This document shows, piece after piece, positions 1-13,600 of a DNA stretch of 64,000 nt. The translations under genes and the position numbers were made by a program. The notes beneath the pieces were generated by a model. It saw only the letters and a program-made list of their open reading frames with translations, made no database searches and was not told the origin of the DNA. Source of the stretch: Eretmocerus hayati (taxonomy: Eukaryota > Arthropoda > Insecta > Hymenoptera > Aphelinidae); the NCBI GenBank assembly GCA_029851415.1, contig CM056741.1:164783685-164847684 (forward strand), given 5' to 3'. Position 1 is the stretch's first letter. Each line of letters starts with the position of its first letter.

Positions 1-163
1 TTTCTTAAATAATTCAATATCATCGTGCAGCTACGAGGCTCTCGTTGCATGGCATTTTCTGCATTTTGATTTATGCATCGAGTGTGTTTCCCGAGTGACT
101 TTTGATTCGATGAGCGTTTTGAGACTCTTCATTTTCGATGGACTGTGCATTATTTAAGAAATC
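1..163. repeat. short terminal inverted repeat pair (possible MITE)
   Basis: TTTCTTAAATAA at the left edge is matched by TTATTTAAGAAA at 148-163. The sequence between has no reading frame. The left end may continue outside the window, so the boundary and target duplication cannot be judged. Confidence 0.35.
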
Positions 164-413
164 GGTTTGATTTCTTCGTATGCTTGCAAGAGATATGAGC
201 CTTAAATAGAGGATCGCAGCAGGTGATGTAATGGGTGAAGTTTGCATGAAAAAACTTGAAATTGAGTAATTTTATCTACGGTAGGATTTTTTGCAAATCC
301 AACCCTTTGACAAGCGTTTTTGTATACTATTTTCCTAATATATCGCAACTGTAATGATACTGAACATGAGAAGAATTTGATAAAATTTAACAAAATATTT
401 TGGTATATGGACA

Positions 414-1556
414 TTAGGGTGGGCCGAAAAATGACTTTTTTTGAGAATCGATACGGGCTAGTGCGCAAAAGTTAGGTTTCTATATGTAGATGTGAAATAA
501 CTTTTGCTGGGCGCTGAGAAATGAGATTTTAGGTTCGAGCAAGAGCCATCAAGCTTTTATCAAAATTAACGTAGATTTAAATAGGAATGTTCCTAATTCG
601 GCACTTTCTTATTCCTAACTTTGCTTGTATTTCAGGTGCATCTGAACATTTTTGAACGTACTTTAGCTCATTTTGAAGCTTGTTCCAAAACCTACAAAAT
701 GAGCTAAAGTACGTCCAATTTTGACTGATCCAAGCCAATCTATCTCAACTTTTCCAAAAAGTGATCATTATTAAACATCCCAAAAATGGGGCGATTCTCC
801 CTTCAAACTTTGCTTGTATTTCTGGTGCATCAAAACATTCTTCAACGTATTTTAGCTCATTTTGAAGCTTGTTCCAAAACCTACAAAATGAGCTAAAGTA
901 CGTCCAATTTTGACTAACCTGAGCCAATCCATCTCAACTTTTCCATTGCGAGTTTTGAAAGGAGTGAGGCGGGAGGGGGAAGTCGCTTATTTTCGGATTT
1001 TTCAAAACTAATCACTTTTTAGAAAAATTGAGATAGATTCCCTCTGATCAGTTGAAATTGGACGTGCTTTAGCTCATTTTGTAGGTTTTGGAACAAGCTT
1101 CAAAATGAGCTAAAGTACGTTGAAAAATGTTTAGATGCACCAGAAATACAAACAAAGTTTGAAGGGAGAATCGCCCCATTTTTGGGATATTTAATAATGA
1201 TCACTTTTTGGGAAAGTTGAGATAGATTGGCTTGGATTAGTCGAAATTGGACGTACTTTAGCTCATTTTGTAGGTTTTGAAACAAGCTTTAAAATGAGCT
1301 AAAGTACGTTCAAAAATGTTCAGATGCACCAGAAATACAAGCAAAGTGAGGAAGAAAAAAGTGCCGAATTAGGCACATTCCTATTTAAATCTACGTTAAT
1401 TTCCATAAAAGCTTGATGGCTCTTGCTCGAACCTAAAATCTCATTTCTCAGCGCCCAGCAAAAGTTTTTTCACATCTACATATAGAAACCTAACTTTTGC
1501 GCACTAGCCCATATCGATTCTCAAAAAAAGTCATTTTTCGGACCACCCTAATGGAC
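414..1556. mobile_element. non-autonomous inverted-repeat element with internal hairpin modules
   Basis: The element begins CATTAGGGTGG and ends CCACCCTAATG. Its outer arms (about 414-580 and 1390-1556) are near-perfect inverted repeats. The centre holds four copies of a hairpin module, two in each orientation. Each module has an 18-bp perfect stem (CGTACTTTAGCTCATTTT with its complement) and a loop of about 24 bases. There is no transposase frame. TGGACATTA occurs next to the left end and again just past the right end, so target duplication is possible but its length is ambiguous. Confidence 0.75.
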
Positions 1557-2940
1557 ATTATAATCACATGAGAACTATTTCCATTCTGGAAATGGACTGG
1601 TATTATTTATGAGCCTGATCCAGGGCCCCGAAAAAACTACGAAACAATTGAAGAAAAAGTATTGATCTATACAATAGTATTACATTAGCGTTCTTCAGAA
1701 ATTATTACGGTAATTTACTCGGGAAACTCCAGACGCATCTCGAGGAGTTCACGTTTCTCAACAGATCTAGAATTCTTCCTGACTGGCTGCGTTTGCGTCG
1801 TAATAATTCCTGCTTTCATTCGGCAAAAAATCCGACCCAAATCCAAACCATTTTCCTAAATTCTACTTTGAACTTCCCTGTTTCCAATGTCTGAAAATTT
1901 CAGGAATATTTCCCGGCCACCTGCGTCTTTAATACACAAATATCAGCTTTCAGCTGAAACACGAAATATTTTTTGGTATCCAACTCGTTTGATTAATCTG
2001 TAACTTCACGATCATCCTTTAAGTTGAAATTACAAGTCAAGAAAGCCATATCTTCAACATAAATGATCATTCCCGTCCAATGAAATCAAGATTTTCTACA
2101 GTATACAAACTAAGTTTTGCAATCACCTCCTATTTCTTGTGAACTAATTTTACTAGTAATTCCATTATCCTCAATTTCTCACGAAAAAATACAAACCACA
2201 GATGTTTTAAATGTCTCTCGTAAATGATTTAGAGTAGTCCATAAAAGATCATGAAAACATTCTGCGGAAAGTATGCCCCGTAAAATTTATTTTTCTTTAC
2301 CATATGTCGAATCTAACAATCTTGTTCCCATAAAAACGTTACGGCTTCATCATCTTACATACTGTTTTCATCTTGAATACGCACGATGAGGAATTTCGTT
2401 TGGCAAAAGGCGACATTAATCCCAATAAATTCAGCGTTTTGGTACATTCCACGTTATTGATCGCTCGCGGCTAGGCTATCAATAATCTAGCGAGGTACAG
2501 CTAACGACCTATCTCGAGTTGCTTCAAGATGCTCAGAGTGAACATTTATGGAAAGCGGACGATGTAAGGGAAGCATTTCCATCATCGAGGTCAGCTATAT
2601 CGCTCCGTTTAGGGTAAATCGAATTTGATCTGATTCTTCGATATTGAATGATAACAAATCAAAATCCATCTTCAGGTTCATACTCCATCACTTTTCTAAA
2701 ACAATTTTTAAATCAAGTCTTATTTGAATGGTTTCTAAAAAAGTAAGGACTCCTGATCTTACGTGAATTTCTAGATTAAAAAGTTCGCAACTCAATATCT
2801 TAAATAATCTCGATTCACGGGTTACATAGCCTTTCTGATAAGTAATCCAGTGATTCTTTGATTTTTCCCATATAGAAGAGACGCAAATCTATGGTTTTGA
2901 ACCACCGAAACAACGGTCAAAGTACTTGAGAAAAATCTCA
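1557..2940. other. no gene recognised
   Basis: AT-rich sequence with no reading frame, repeat pair or RNA gene that I can support. Confidence 0.5.
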
Positions 2941-2944
2941 GAGG

Positions 2945-3017
2945 TGTCATCACCGGGGATCGATCCACGACCTTTAGATTAAAAGAGGGGAAGCTCTAGC
3001 CTCGCAGCCACCGTGAC
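2945..3017 (-). pseudogene. tRNA-like sequence (tRNA relic or tRNA-derived SINE head)
   Basis: Read on the minus strand it has a D-arm-like TGGCTGCGAGGCTAGAGC, a possible anticodon arm around TTTTAATC, a B-box-like GGATCGATCCC and an imperfect acceptor pairing (GTCACGG with a GGTGATGAC-like 3' side). The T stem has a mismatch and the T loop starts ATC rather than TTC, so it is not a good functional tRNA. The spacing is close to 72 bases. Confidence 0.4.
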
Positions 3018-3346
3018 TTCTCAAAAAATCTGTCTATTTTTCTGATTATTTACAGATTTGGTGTTCGATTTCACAGTTTTCCCATCGAGAATATGGGGAG
3101 TTTCACGTCCTAACAGGGAACTGACATGGATCTGGGGAATAATTTATTTGGAAAGTATTTGCTCGGTTACTCATAGAAGCAAAGAATTCCGATCATTTTG
3201 AACCTTTTTTATTCAATATTTGATTTTGAAAGTTGAATCTTTTGAATTCCCGTTAAACTATAAGGCGGCGCATGCACTATGTTAGCGCACGTATGCGCAT
3301 AACGGCTCATATGATCTCACTTCAGAAGCCTAATGGTGGCCCGAGC

Positions 3347-3450
3347 TCAGATGATTTTTATACATAGAGGAGTCAAAATTGTGATCATTTGCTTAGTCAA
3401 AATGGACCACGGTCAGATTTTGATTCACTCGGTTGTCAAAATCATCTGAG
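3347..3450. repeat. 104-bp segment with 13-bp perfect terminal inverted repeats
   Basis: CTCAGATGATTTT at the left is matched by AAAATCATCTGAG at the right. It ends two bases before the Tc1-like element. It may be a tiny MITE or a chance pair. Confidence 0.35.
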
Positions 3451-3453
3451 TTA

Positions 3454-4343
3454 CAGTGCTGGTCGAAAGTTTCAGGACACCCAAACATTTTTTTTCCAGT
3501 TTTGCAGATAGAACTCTAGGCTCTACTTTACCGAGAGGGACTTCATCATGGCTCATTTTAAAGGTCATTCCACGTACTTCAAGACGACATTATTCATTTT
3601 CATCAGTACGGATCTGGATCTTTCTAATTTAACCTTGGAAAATTGCCAATTTCGATGATTTTTGGGAGAATTTTCTGGCTCCCGTAGTCCAAAGGTATAG
3701 AAATGTTTCGGAATAAGAATTTATAAGTCTATAGAGCTTTGGATTCCGTTTTTGAACGTCCCTCTATGCTACTCCTACTCCGAGCTATGAAATTTTTTCT
3801 GAGGAGAGTTTTTCATCAAAAATGACGGAGAAATTCAATTTTTGGGGCATGTTGCCAAGATTTCTCGTTCTCTCGGTCATGATTTAGAAGACAAGTACCA
3901 GGATCAGAGATTATATTCCCCTTAAGATGCATTCGTCTGTCTTTTTCGAATTTCGGTGTTAGTTTTTGCGGACAATCTTTCTTCACAGAAAATGTCATAG
4001 CTCGGAGTAGAAGTAACGTAGAAGGATGTTGAAGTACGTGTTCTGAAGCTGTAGATTTGTACTTCCAGATCGTCTAAGATCTATTCCAGAATACTGCTGT
4101 ACTTTTGAGCTACCGGAGCCAGGAGAGTCATCCAAAAATCACCGAAATTGGCACTTTTTCAAGCTCAAATTCGGAAGATTCCGATTCGCACTGATGAAAA
4201 TGAATAATGCCATCTTGAAGTAGAGGAGAGACCTTCAAATTGAGCCTTGATAAACTCCTTTTCGGTCAAGTGGGGCCTTGTGGTTCCACTCACAAAATTA
4301 GAAAAAACCATTTCGGTTGTCCTGAAACTTTTGACCAGCAGTG
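3454..4343. mobile_element. Tc1/mariner-like non-autonomous element, 890 bp
   Basis: The ends are CAGTGCTGGTCGAAAGTTTC and the complement of CACTGCTGGTCAAAAGTTTC, and TA flanks both sides (3452-3453, 4344-4345). The CAGTGCTGG-type end and TA target are classic for Tc1-like transposons. The similarity extends inward, so the whole element is a long imperfect inverted repeat with a second inner pair around CTCCGAGCTATGA. The short open frames inside (such as 3816-3998 and 4165-4395) show no transposase motif, so this is a MITE-like derivative. Confidence 0.8.
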
Positions 4344-4345
4344 TA

Positions 4346-7300
4346 GGGTGAACGTGATGTGCATGGACGTGTTTGACATGGGCACGTGTCGCCATATTGT
4401 TCAGCGGGAATCCAAACGACTCAACTTTTGATATTGAATTTGTGAATCAAAATATGTTTCAGAAAATCGGAAAACTCATTTTCAATGTATAATCGAGCCT
4501 GTATTTTCTGAAGTAATTTAAATTAATTCACTTTCCGGGCTGAGGTGAGTTCCCTATATATTGATATGATTTAGAGATAACCAAAAAATCTCATCCTCTC
4601 TCGCTTTCTTCTTAGCTACCTGATGATTGTTAAACAAAAACCTCACAAGTTATGTTTTCAGAGTTACAGTTGGGAGTAACAAGAACATCTTGATCGAGTT
4701 GTATGAGAAACGTGATGTCTCGAAATGGCTATCAGAAGTGGCAGATTGTTCCCTGGTTTGAATTATTGATGCGGTTGAGAGTTTGAGATACTTGTTGAGT
4801 GACCCGAGAGAGGGTAAGTCGTGTGGCAATGTCTTGGTATTGATGGTGCTGAAATTGGTCCTTGTAGATGAGATGCTAGGCAAATTTCAAATGCAGCAGG
4901 TGAGTCTTGCGTGTTATTACATGTAAAGTGCACTCTGTTTATGTATGAGCGAAACTCCTTGTCTTATCCCTGGTATGGGAATTTTCATCCCCACGAGGAC
5001 TTTTTCCTGTACATTTCATCATATCGGATGTGGCAGGTTTATTGTCTTCATAAATGTATGGTATGTGGGTATAGATATATGGATATATTACACTCATGCT
5101 GTGTGCGTGATCAACAGGGGGACACATGGATATTGGGTCTTGGATATGCCATTATCATACTGGTCAGGTTTGGCACACTAAAATATATGATGATCCATCA
5201 CTCGTGGAGGCATATTATCCCCCCATACAATGATGGAATCGTTACTATAAACTACTGGATGCAAATTGGCGCATTTTACGCCCCATTTTTGTCACTTTCA
5301 TCTCATTCCCATGTCACAAGATGCTTACGATTATTTTATTCTATCATATTTTGTATATGTTTAACCTATAAAGTTCCTGAAACCTCTTCATGTACACTCA
5401 CAGCTCTAATATATTATAATAACTTACTGCAAATCCCTATAATTCATTGAGTAGAATGGTAATGAACCCAAACGTAGTTGAAGAATTTAACTCATTTTCA
5501 ATCTCACGGATGGCTTTTTTCACATCATAAATTTAGAGCTCTTTGAAATATAGCATTCATACTCTTGATTAGAATCGTCAAAAATTTTTTGAAAAATGCA
5601 ATTCTCGAAATTCGACGAAAAGCTGAGTTGTGAGTGTACCTATATGATGAGATTCAGATGATCTATGTATTGTCACAAGATACCCTCTGCTCAAATCTTA
5701 CATGTCTAGTGAAATTAATTCCTATCTGTTGAGTAACGGCAGAGGGGATCTTGTTTTGTTTCATCATCAATATTGGTCATGCAAAACTACTTATTACTGG
5801 AGCCCGGTGGCGTTTTATTGAGAAATCATTCCTTATTATCTATATATAAAATTAATAATCTCATTTCATCATTTCTGTTATCGAAACGACCAACCGACCG
5901 ACCGACCTTATCCCATCCCCCTCTTTTTGCTTAAATCTCTCTTTTACTTTGTCGTAATTCAGTCCTAGCATAATTTTTCTATTTATACACTATTTCTCCG
6001 CCGAATCGGCGCTATAATATGTAACTTGAACAAGACTTGGGAGAATTGCAAAGGGGAAAATCTGCCATTCTACTCCAATGTATTTCAAGCATCGACTCAT
6101 CGAACTTCGTCACGACGTTTTCGTCTCGATCTTTTCGATTATCCAATTGGATGCCCGCATCTGAGAGCAGCATTTAATTCTGAGAACTTTCCGGTTGTCA
6201 CTAGATTCTCACCGATATAGAAACGAATGCGAAATTATTCAAATGAAATCTACTGAAGTCAAAGAGTTACATTTAGAGGAGATCGAATCTCGATTTTCGA
6301 ATCTTGGTAAAAATGTAAGAGTGTAGGATAGGACGACTTGATGATGAGCGATTGATGAGATTGGAAGACGTTTCTGGATGTAGAATTAACAAAATCGAAT
6401 CAAGAACCAATAGGAGTTTGATTGATGGATAGACAGTCAAGATTCGAACTGTAGACTCTATGGGCTATTTCTTCTGCTTTGATCAAATTTCTTGGATGTA
6501 TTCTTAGGAACCAATACCGAACATCTTACAAATTTGGACTCTAATTGTATGATAGACAAAAAGTATCACATTATGCACCTGTTCGTTTGAGCTAAAAACC
6601 TTCTTCAACAGTGGTTACAACAGCCCATTTAAAAAGTAATTGAAACCAAATTCAATTAATTTGCGAGCGCTCAATTCAGACTCATCGACTTTGAAAATCG
6701 AATTCGACCGGAATAATCAGAATCTCAGCTTGAAATAAATTTTATATGAACCTTAGCCAGTGAAAAAAAAGCTGGACAAGGATTTGTCATTTGTTTGTTA
6801 AAAAAAAAGTATCGGGCAGAATTGTTTCCTTTGCAATTTTTCATCCTTGGCCCTTCTTTCGTACTCGCGTACGTCGACTAATCTTGCCGTTGCAGTGACA
6901 TTGAACATTTATTTAGCGGTATGTGTCGCGGTTATCGTAACGTCAATATCAATAACGGCTGAGTTGTCTGAAAGCTGAACCGTGACAATTTCCGTTTGGG
7001 TTTTGTGTATATATCATATATATATAAACGAAAAGTCGAGAGACCTACTGTCATGGAAGATTGGTTACACTCTAAAAACGAACGACCCCTTTTTATTCTA
7101 TGTAGTATAGTCCCAGCGGAGGTTTAGGTCGTATTCTGGAATCGACGGCTCGCAAGGATTGTTATTCTTTTTCACCTTGTAGTCTATATCTTTTCCATTT
7201 CACTTGTATCCCTTGGATTATTTTTCTTTTTGATAGAAGAAAAAAAAAAGAAAAAAAAGAAGAAGCCTTGCTCTCTCTTTCTTGGTCTTTCTTCCTTTTT

Positions 7301-10067
7301 CCGGTCATACGTGTTTTGGTAATGGTAATGTATGGTAAGCAGAGAAAAATTTGCAGATATGAAGGGTGTACAAGAGTGGTTTGAAAAAAAAGACAATGAA
7401 TGGGATTGGCTGTGAAAAGGAATGAAGAGCTCCTCAACCAGAATACCACCTACTTTTGCTGATCAAAATTTTCATCTCTAAATTTTTCTTTCATTGAGAT
7501 TAGGGTCTAAAAAAGATCCGGAAAAATTATGTTTTATCTCCGGGATTGAATTCGACTATATATTTTGAATTCTGTACATGAATTATGATACTGAATTTGG
7601 AATTCGAGGAGACCCCTTAATCTTAATTTCTATTAGATGAAACAAATTAGACTATTTAGAATTGGTCGGTGCTCATGTAGCGAGTAATAAAAATAGCAAT
7701 CTCATCATGAAATATTTTACGGTCTCAGGAAAATGTTGATATTTCATGAAAATTCCCAACAGAATGTGGCCAAGTAGGAGCTGATGAGAGTGAAAAAAAT
7801 TCCATGCCTCCTTTGGCCCCGTTCATTGATTTAATTTTGAAAGTGTGGGGCATCATCTTCCATTCAACAGTTTTCAGTCTCTCGTTCACTAAATTTGGAG
7901 TCAAAATGACGTTGAAGAGGTCAGTTTATAGATCGAAAATGAAATTGAAGTAGAATTTATCTTGACCAATGATTGTTCTTTGATCTATCAGGTAATTTCG
8001 TACGAAAATGTACCTAAAATGTCCCTGATCTATTTTCTTATCCTTCATTATAATTTAAAACACTAAACAGTCGACATTTCGGGTTCGTTTAAAAAATTTC
8101 TCAAATTCGGTCAGATGTAGTCGTATGACTCGAGCATATTCTCAATAAAATGCCTCCGTAGATTGTGTTAATTTGTTCGTGTCATCATACTTCATGTTGT
8201 CTGATTTGAAAATGTCTCAAACGATGTACATGTCTCGTTGTACAAACACCACCCGAAAGTTCTATATTTTGTTAAGCAACAGTGAGATACAGTAATAAAA
8301 TGAATCAAAGATTCTCAAAAATTTTCATGTCAAAATAAATACGTTTTTTACAGATACAGAGGAAACGTGCAAGGAATTTTAATAATTCAATCAATCATTA
8401 CTTGGCTTGCCTTTTGAAAAAAAAAAAAAAGAAACAGAAAAGTGTCATATTTGCAATTTATCCTGATTGTAATCACATGTTTGTGTTGAAAAATGTTCAA
8501 ATGATTGTGTCAAGAGCAAAATGCAGAATAGAAATAATGTCCAACGATGCGCGTAAACATAATGTATGACTCGTCTAAAATAACCGCTTGTCAACTAAAT
8601 TCCATGATTTGAGAACACGGTTAGAGAAGTTCGCCTGAATTTGAATCTCCGGAAAATTCATTGCTGTAATTGTCGATAATCTGTTCATTCGTTCAAATGT
8701 GAAACGAGCAAATTTACGCGCGATTCGTTTTCAAATGAGGTATCGGGCTACACTCTATATACATTATCCGTCATTAACGATACACCGATATACTAGACTG
8801 ATGAGTAAATAATGTTTTTGATCTGTATTGCGATGCCAATTGCATTTTAGATGTCTCGTTTAGTCACTCGACCAGATGATTCCAAATGTATTTTGATCCG
8901 TGGCTTAGGGGTGGTAAATAAATTTGGTTTGTAGATTCATATGGATGGAATATTGCAATCTGTCTAAAATAGTTCATTGTTGCGTCCGGTGTACTGTAGA
9001 TGTTATGAAAAAATTAACCCTTAATTAGCAATGTGATGTGATATATACATGATTTCGAAAATCTTGAATCGTTTCAATGAGGTAACAGATTTGACGTCAC
9101 AGTATTCTAGAGTAAAAGCTACAGAAAGGCAATGCACTGTCTTTTTGGCATTTGATTGAAGAAATTTTAATCGACAACGATATCAAAATGTGCCTTTTTC
9201 CACCTTAGTAATTAAGGATTAAATTTTGATTTTGAGTTTTCTTGGTGTCAGCGGTGGGATATACGGCATTATTTCGAAACCGATTCGACAAAATTGTCCG
9301 ATGATGCTGATAAGAAACAAGACTGAATTTAGTCCAAAAAAATACCGTAACAAGCAACAAAAATCGATGGAATATTTTGCATATTTGTGCCTCGAGTATA
9401 AGTACAAACTTTTACACTATATCTATTTGTCCAAATTTCTTGGAGCAATTCGGTGAATTTTTTCTTATCAAAATGTTCGAAATTCAAAAGGAGATTATTA
9501 TTCTAGAATGTTAAACTATTGAAATTAGAAGTTTATTCCGCTCATCGTCACAAAGTACGTGCACGCAATTTGGAAAACCGTTCCATTTTTTTTTTCGAAT
9601 GACTACTCCTCCTCTGCAATTGCGACGACTCGGGTGACACAAATGAGTTGAATTCGTGACTAAAATATTCAAAATCAAAAACACTGATTTTAGGATTCTA
9701 CATTGGCTATTTCTTTTTCTTCTTTCGATTCGAACTGAAAGGTAAAAAATTTGGAGCATCGCCGAATGCACGGACTCATGATGCACTGCAATCGAGGCCC
9801 ACAATTGCACAACATCATGAGTACCATGACTTTTCGACGAAACTTTGACTTTTCAACGTGGTACAGCGTACGTCTGCAATCCACATTGAAATGTCTCTTT
9901 ATCTACAATATAACAAATACATAAAGCTGCTCACGTTCAATTCGAAAAGCTTGGATCATCGTAGCTTACAATAATAACTTTCCACGCCAAGTTTTGATGC
10001 CCGTCATCGCAAAACACACAAAGACACATACACAGATGCACACAAAACCATCTCAACCAATTTATTG
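4346..10067. other. no gene recognised; probable onecut intron
   Basis: AT-rich sequence. On the plus strand, 4662-4814 has an acceptor-like TATGTTTTCAG and a donor-like GTAAGT and could be a noncoding exon. A 179-codon open frame at 4911-5450 has no protein-like composition. CGAC repeats lie near 5885-5907, and a polyA/polyT purine tract at 7240-7262. No homeodomain exon was found here. Confidence 0.4.
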
Positions 10068-10196
10068 NNNNNNNNNNNNNNNNNNNNNNNNNNNNNNNNN
10101 NNNNNNNNNNNNNNNNNNNNNNNNNNNNNNNNNNNNNNNNNNNNNNNNNNNNNNNNNNNNNNNNNNNNNNNNNNNNNNNNNNNNNNNNNNNNNNNN
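10068..10196. other. assembly gap (129 N)
   Basis: An uninterrupted run of N flanked by CA-rich sequence. The gap length is an assembly estimate or a placed join and its content is unknown. It could hide a short exon. Confidence 0.99.
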
Positions 10197-10332
10197 CGCA
10201 CACAGGACCCGAACGCGATTTTCATCGTCGCAGTGAACGTGTTAAACAAGTTTAAGACGCCAATTCACCATCTACTATCCACCAAGCCTAATTTGGAAAT
10301 TACACAATTGGGTGTACCATAGAAATAAAGTA

Positions 10333-10656
10333 AACACACACACACACACACACACATATTAGTGTATGAGATTATGTGTGTGGGTGTGATGTGAGAACCG
10401 CATGGACCAGCTGCAATATCCTCCAACTGGAGCTTAACGGAGACACAACGGGGTATACACTACACATATTAATATATATATATATATATATATATAGATT
10501 ATTGATTAGGCAATAACTCAGGTATATAGTCAAGAGATAGAGTCTGGGGCGATGCATATTAGCGCCATTCCAGAGTCCAGCCGCCGTTACCACCATCGAC
10601 GAACCCGCACCTGCCACGATACGCATCTAATACCTATATATATATATATATATATG
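10333..10656. repeat. cluster of (AC)n and (AT)n microsatellites
   Basis: (AC)n at 10333-10355, (AT)n at 10471-10496 and (AT)n at 10634-10656, close to the assembly gap. Confidence 0.9.
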
Positions 10657-13600
10657 TGGATGACCACTGCCAAATAGATGCTTCTGACCACCGAGGTGTA
10701 GTAGTAGAGGTGATGGTAAATAGACTGGTTCACTAATCAGCTGATTAGAAGATATAGAGTTTTTATTCCAATTGCACGATATAGAACACATGAAAAATTT
10801 CAGACCGAAGGTTTTACAATGTATGAATGGTTTGTTTCGTCGCGTCATCAGAACACGCAAAATCCATATCAGGATCGTCCTGAAATATTTGAATATTTCT
10901 TCTTATTTTTCTTCGAGTATCATCCTATTCGAGCTCACGAGTCAAGAGCAAGCGAGCAGTTGATTGAGGAAAAGACCGAGTTATTATGAAATCAGGTGTT
11001 TATGACGCACCAATCATATTCAAATCTTTGGACAGGCGATCGTAACGTCACTCTGTCTCTCTGCTCTCTCACGCTCTCCTTGCGGGCTAGAACCAGTCAG
11101 TTGCGCTAGGATCATCGTGCGGACATCACTTATTGTCCGCACTCACGATCGGTCTAATTACGCTCGCTTTGCGCTAGCGTCGGTGCCCCCTTTTTATCCA
11201 CTTTCTCTTTACGCGACTTATTTCTTTTCAACCAGTGTACCACAATTTTCAGTAATTAAGGATTTATCTAAATAAATCTAGTGTGTTATTCTTTCACCTC
11301 CCGAATCCAATACATATTGCCAAAAACGTTTCCACTGCACAATTCGACCAGTTTAGAAACTCGTGCTCGAACACTTATTGACCAAATTTTCCGTCAATTT
11401 TTGATCGTATTCGCAATCATTACTCTCTTCAACAGTGATTAATTTATTAGAAAATTCAATTTGATGTGAATTGAAATAAGAAAGCTCCGAGTTCTCTCTT
11501 CATTTTTGATAAAGCTAAATGCAATGTCTCAGTATCGAATTGAGTCTAAATGAATAAGACAGCTACATCCGCGGAGCAAAAAAGTTTTCATAAACTGTCC
11601 AGAGAGATAGAATGACGAATATATTATACTGTTCACCAACACTGTCGAATAATGCGTGTGAATGTGGGAAATGAGCTGTAGTCGCTTCGGCTCTGGGTCA
11701 CAACTACCGATTACCTCGGCGTCGTAAAGTCCTGCTGATTCGTTCGCGCCGGACTAAACTCACTCTGTTCTACTGAAAAGTCGCGTTTCTGCAAATCATT
11801 TCTCAGACCAATAACCAAGTGAGCAAATTGAGGACACTCCACCTTGTGCGTTTATTTTGAATCATTGATAAGGTAGTTGGTACCAATATTTGAATTATGC
11901 CAAGGTACGCCCAACTATAATTATGAACAGGAAAATAACTGTTTGTTTAATATTTTAAGCTATGTACTTCAAATTCGTACCATATAGGAAAGAATTTTTT
12001 TCTACTAGATCCCAGAAATCAATTGTCATCAAAACGTCGTTGAATCGAATGAAAATTATGTGTTTTCATGATCAAATGATTTTTTGCGTGCTATGGTAGT
12101 ATTGAGTGACTAGCGACACTGATGACTCGAGTGTAGATTGTAACCGCGCTTGACTCAATTACATTCATCTATCGAGGTGAACATCGTACTATCAACGCCA
12201 GAAATCCATGAAAAAATGCATGAGGCGGACTAAAATTCATCTGTCGCGAGTCCGTTCTCCATCTAATATACATGGTCCGCTACGTTACAGTTGTCACCCC
12301 GAATACAGATATATACTAAATGCACACAGTATACGACAACCTAACTCTGAAACCGCAGGAATGAGTGACACATGCACTTGAATATCTTTTCTTAATGAAC
12401 TCTGAGTCGTTGACCTGTACATTTCCATGTGTTTTTCGTACTTTTTTACTTACTCCTACGCGCTCACTGTCCTGTAAATCTGGAAAGTAGATGTTGGTCT
12501 ACTCGTCATTTTCCATAAAGAGCCGTGTGAATAGAATTTCACAAATTCGCCCAGAAATTTTCTTAACGACTCCAAGAGCTCTGGGGCTGTCAACTGATGC
12601 GGATTGAGATACCAATCTATACCACTGGGTCGAATTTTGTAATTTTCTGTGCGGTCACTCGAGGACCGATAGTACTTTACTTTGTGAAGTAACTTATGTA
12701 CTCTCAGTGACGATAAATAGGGTGAGAACGATCATTCTACCTTTACTCACTTCATAATTAATTCATCTCAATTGCACTAAACTTGAAACAAAATAAAATA
12801 TTGACAGGCGCAATGTAAAACTTTTGTTCTGGGAAAAGTATGAGTGTAGTTTGAGTGACACCTTCAACGCACGGATTATCAATTACTTTTGACTTTGCTT
12901 TCGTTTTAAATAACTTCTAACCACTCGAATTTTGCAACAGTGTGCCCTAGTAATTGCTAGAGATGGACCCATTGCTAAAATTTTGCCCCTCGACACAGTC
13001 TTGAACATTCGCTGACTTAAACGAAGTTTCACTAATTGTTTCATCAACAATTTCTCAAAATAATTTTGTGTAGACAAGTTAGTCTATCAATTTTTCTTCA
13101 AAAATCCTGCTCAATTCGAACACATATTCCTCCAAAATCTCAAAATTTAAAAATTGAAAGCATACCTAGCAAACTCACAGCCGTATTCAAAGCTGACCAG
13201 GTCATCGATTGCTCCTTACAACGTGCGAATATGTAATATATATATATATATAACGCACCGTCAATCAAATGACACACAGTGTAGGCCACCACGTATGACA
13301 CAAAATTTCACAAGCATCCTTCTAAATGAATAACATAGTATTCAAGTACATTAGCACGACTTTATTCGATTACATGACTAATAGCTCAACCGACCAACCG
13401 ACAAAATCACCTCGCGCAATCCTTTCAACTATCATCAACATCTGAGCTGCGTATGAGTTTCATCCTTCTTTCAACTCGCATTCAATTCACACTCTTATAC
13501 AAATACAGAAACCACGTGACAATGAGAAACACACATAACATATATTTACGCAAATAATAGTCCAGAGAGCAAAGCAGAAATCGATAGACGGCAGGTATAT

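Noticed and set aside
4911..5450. 179-codon plus-strand open frame
   Set aside because: The composition is rich in Cys, Tyr, Ile and His with no motif, and it overlaps other frames in both directions. No splice or family support; consistent with chance.
11118..11143. Perfect 9-bp hairpin considered as a microRNA precursor
   Set aside because: The stem is far too short for a pre-miRNA and no recognisable mature sequence is present.
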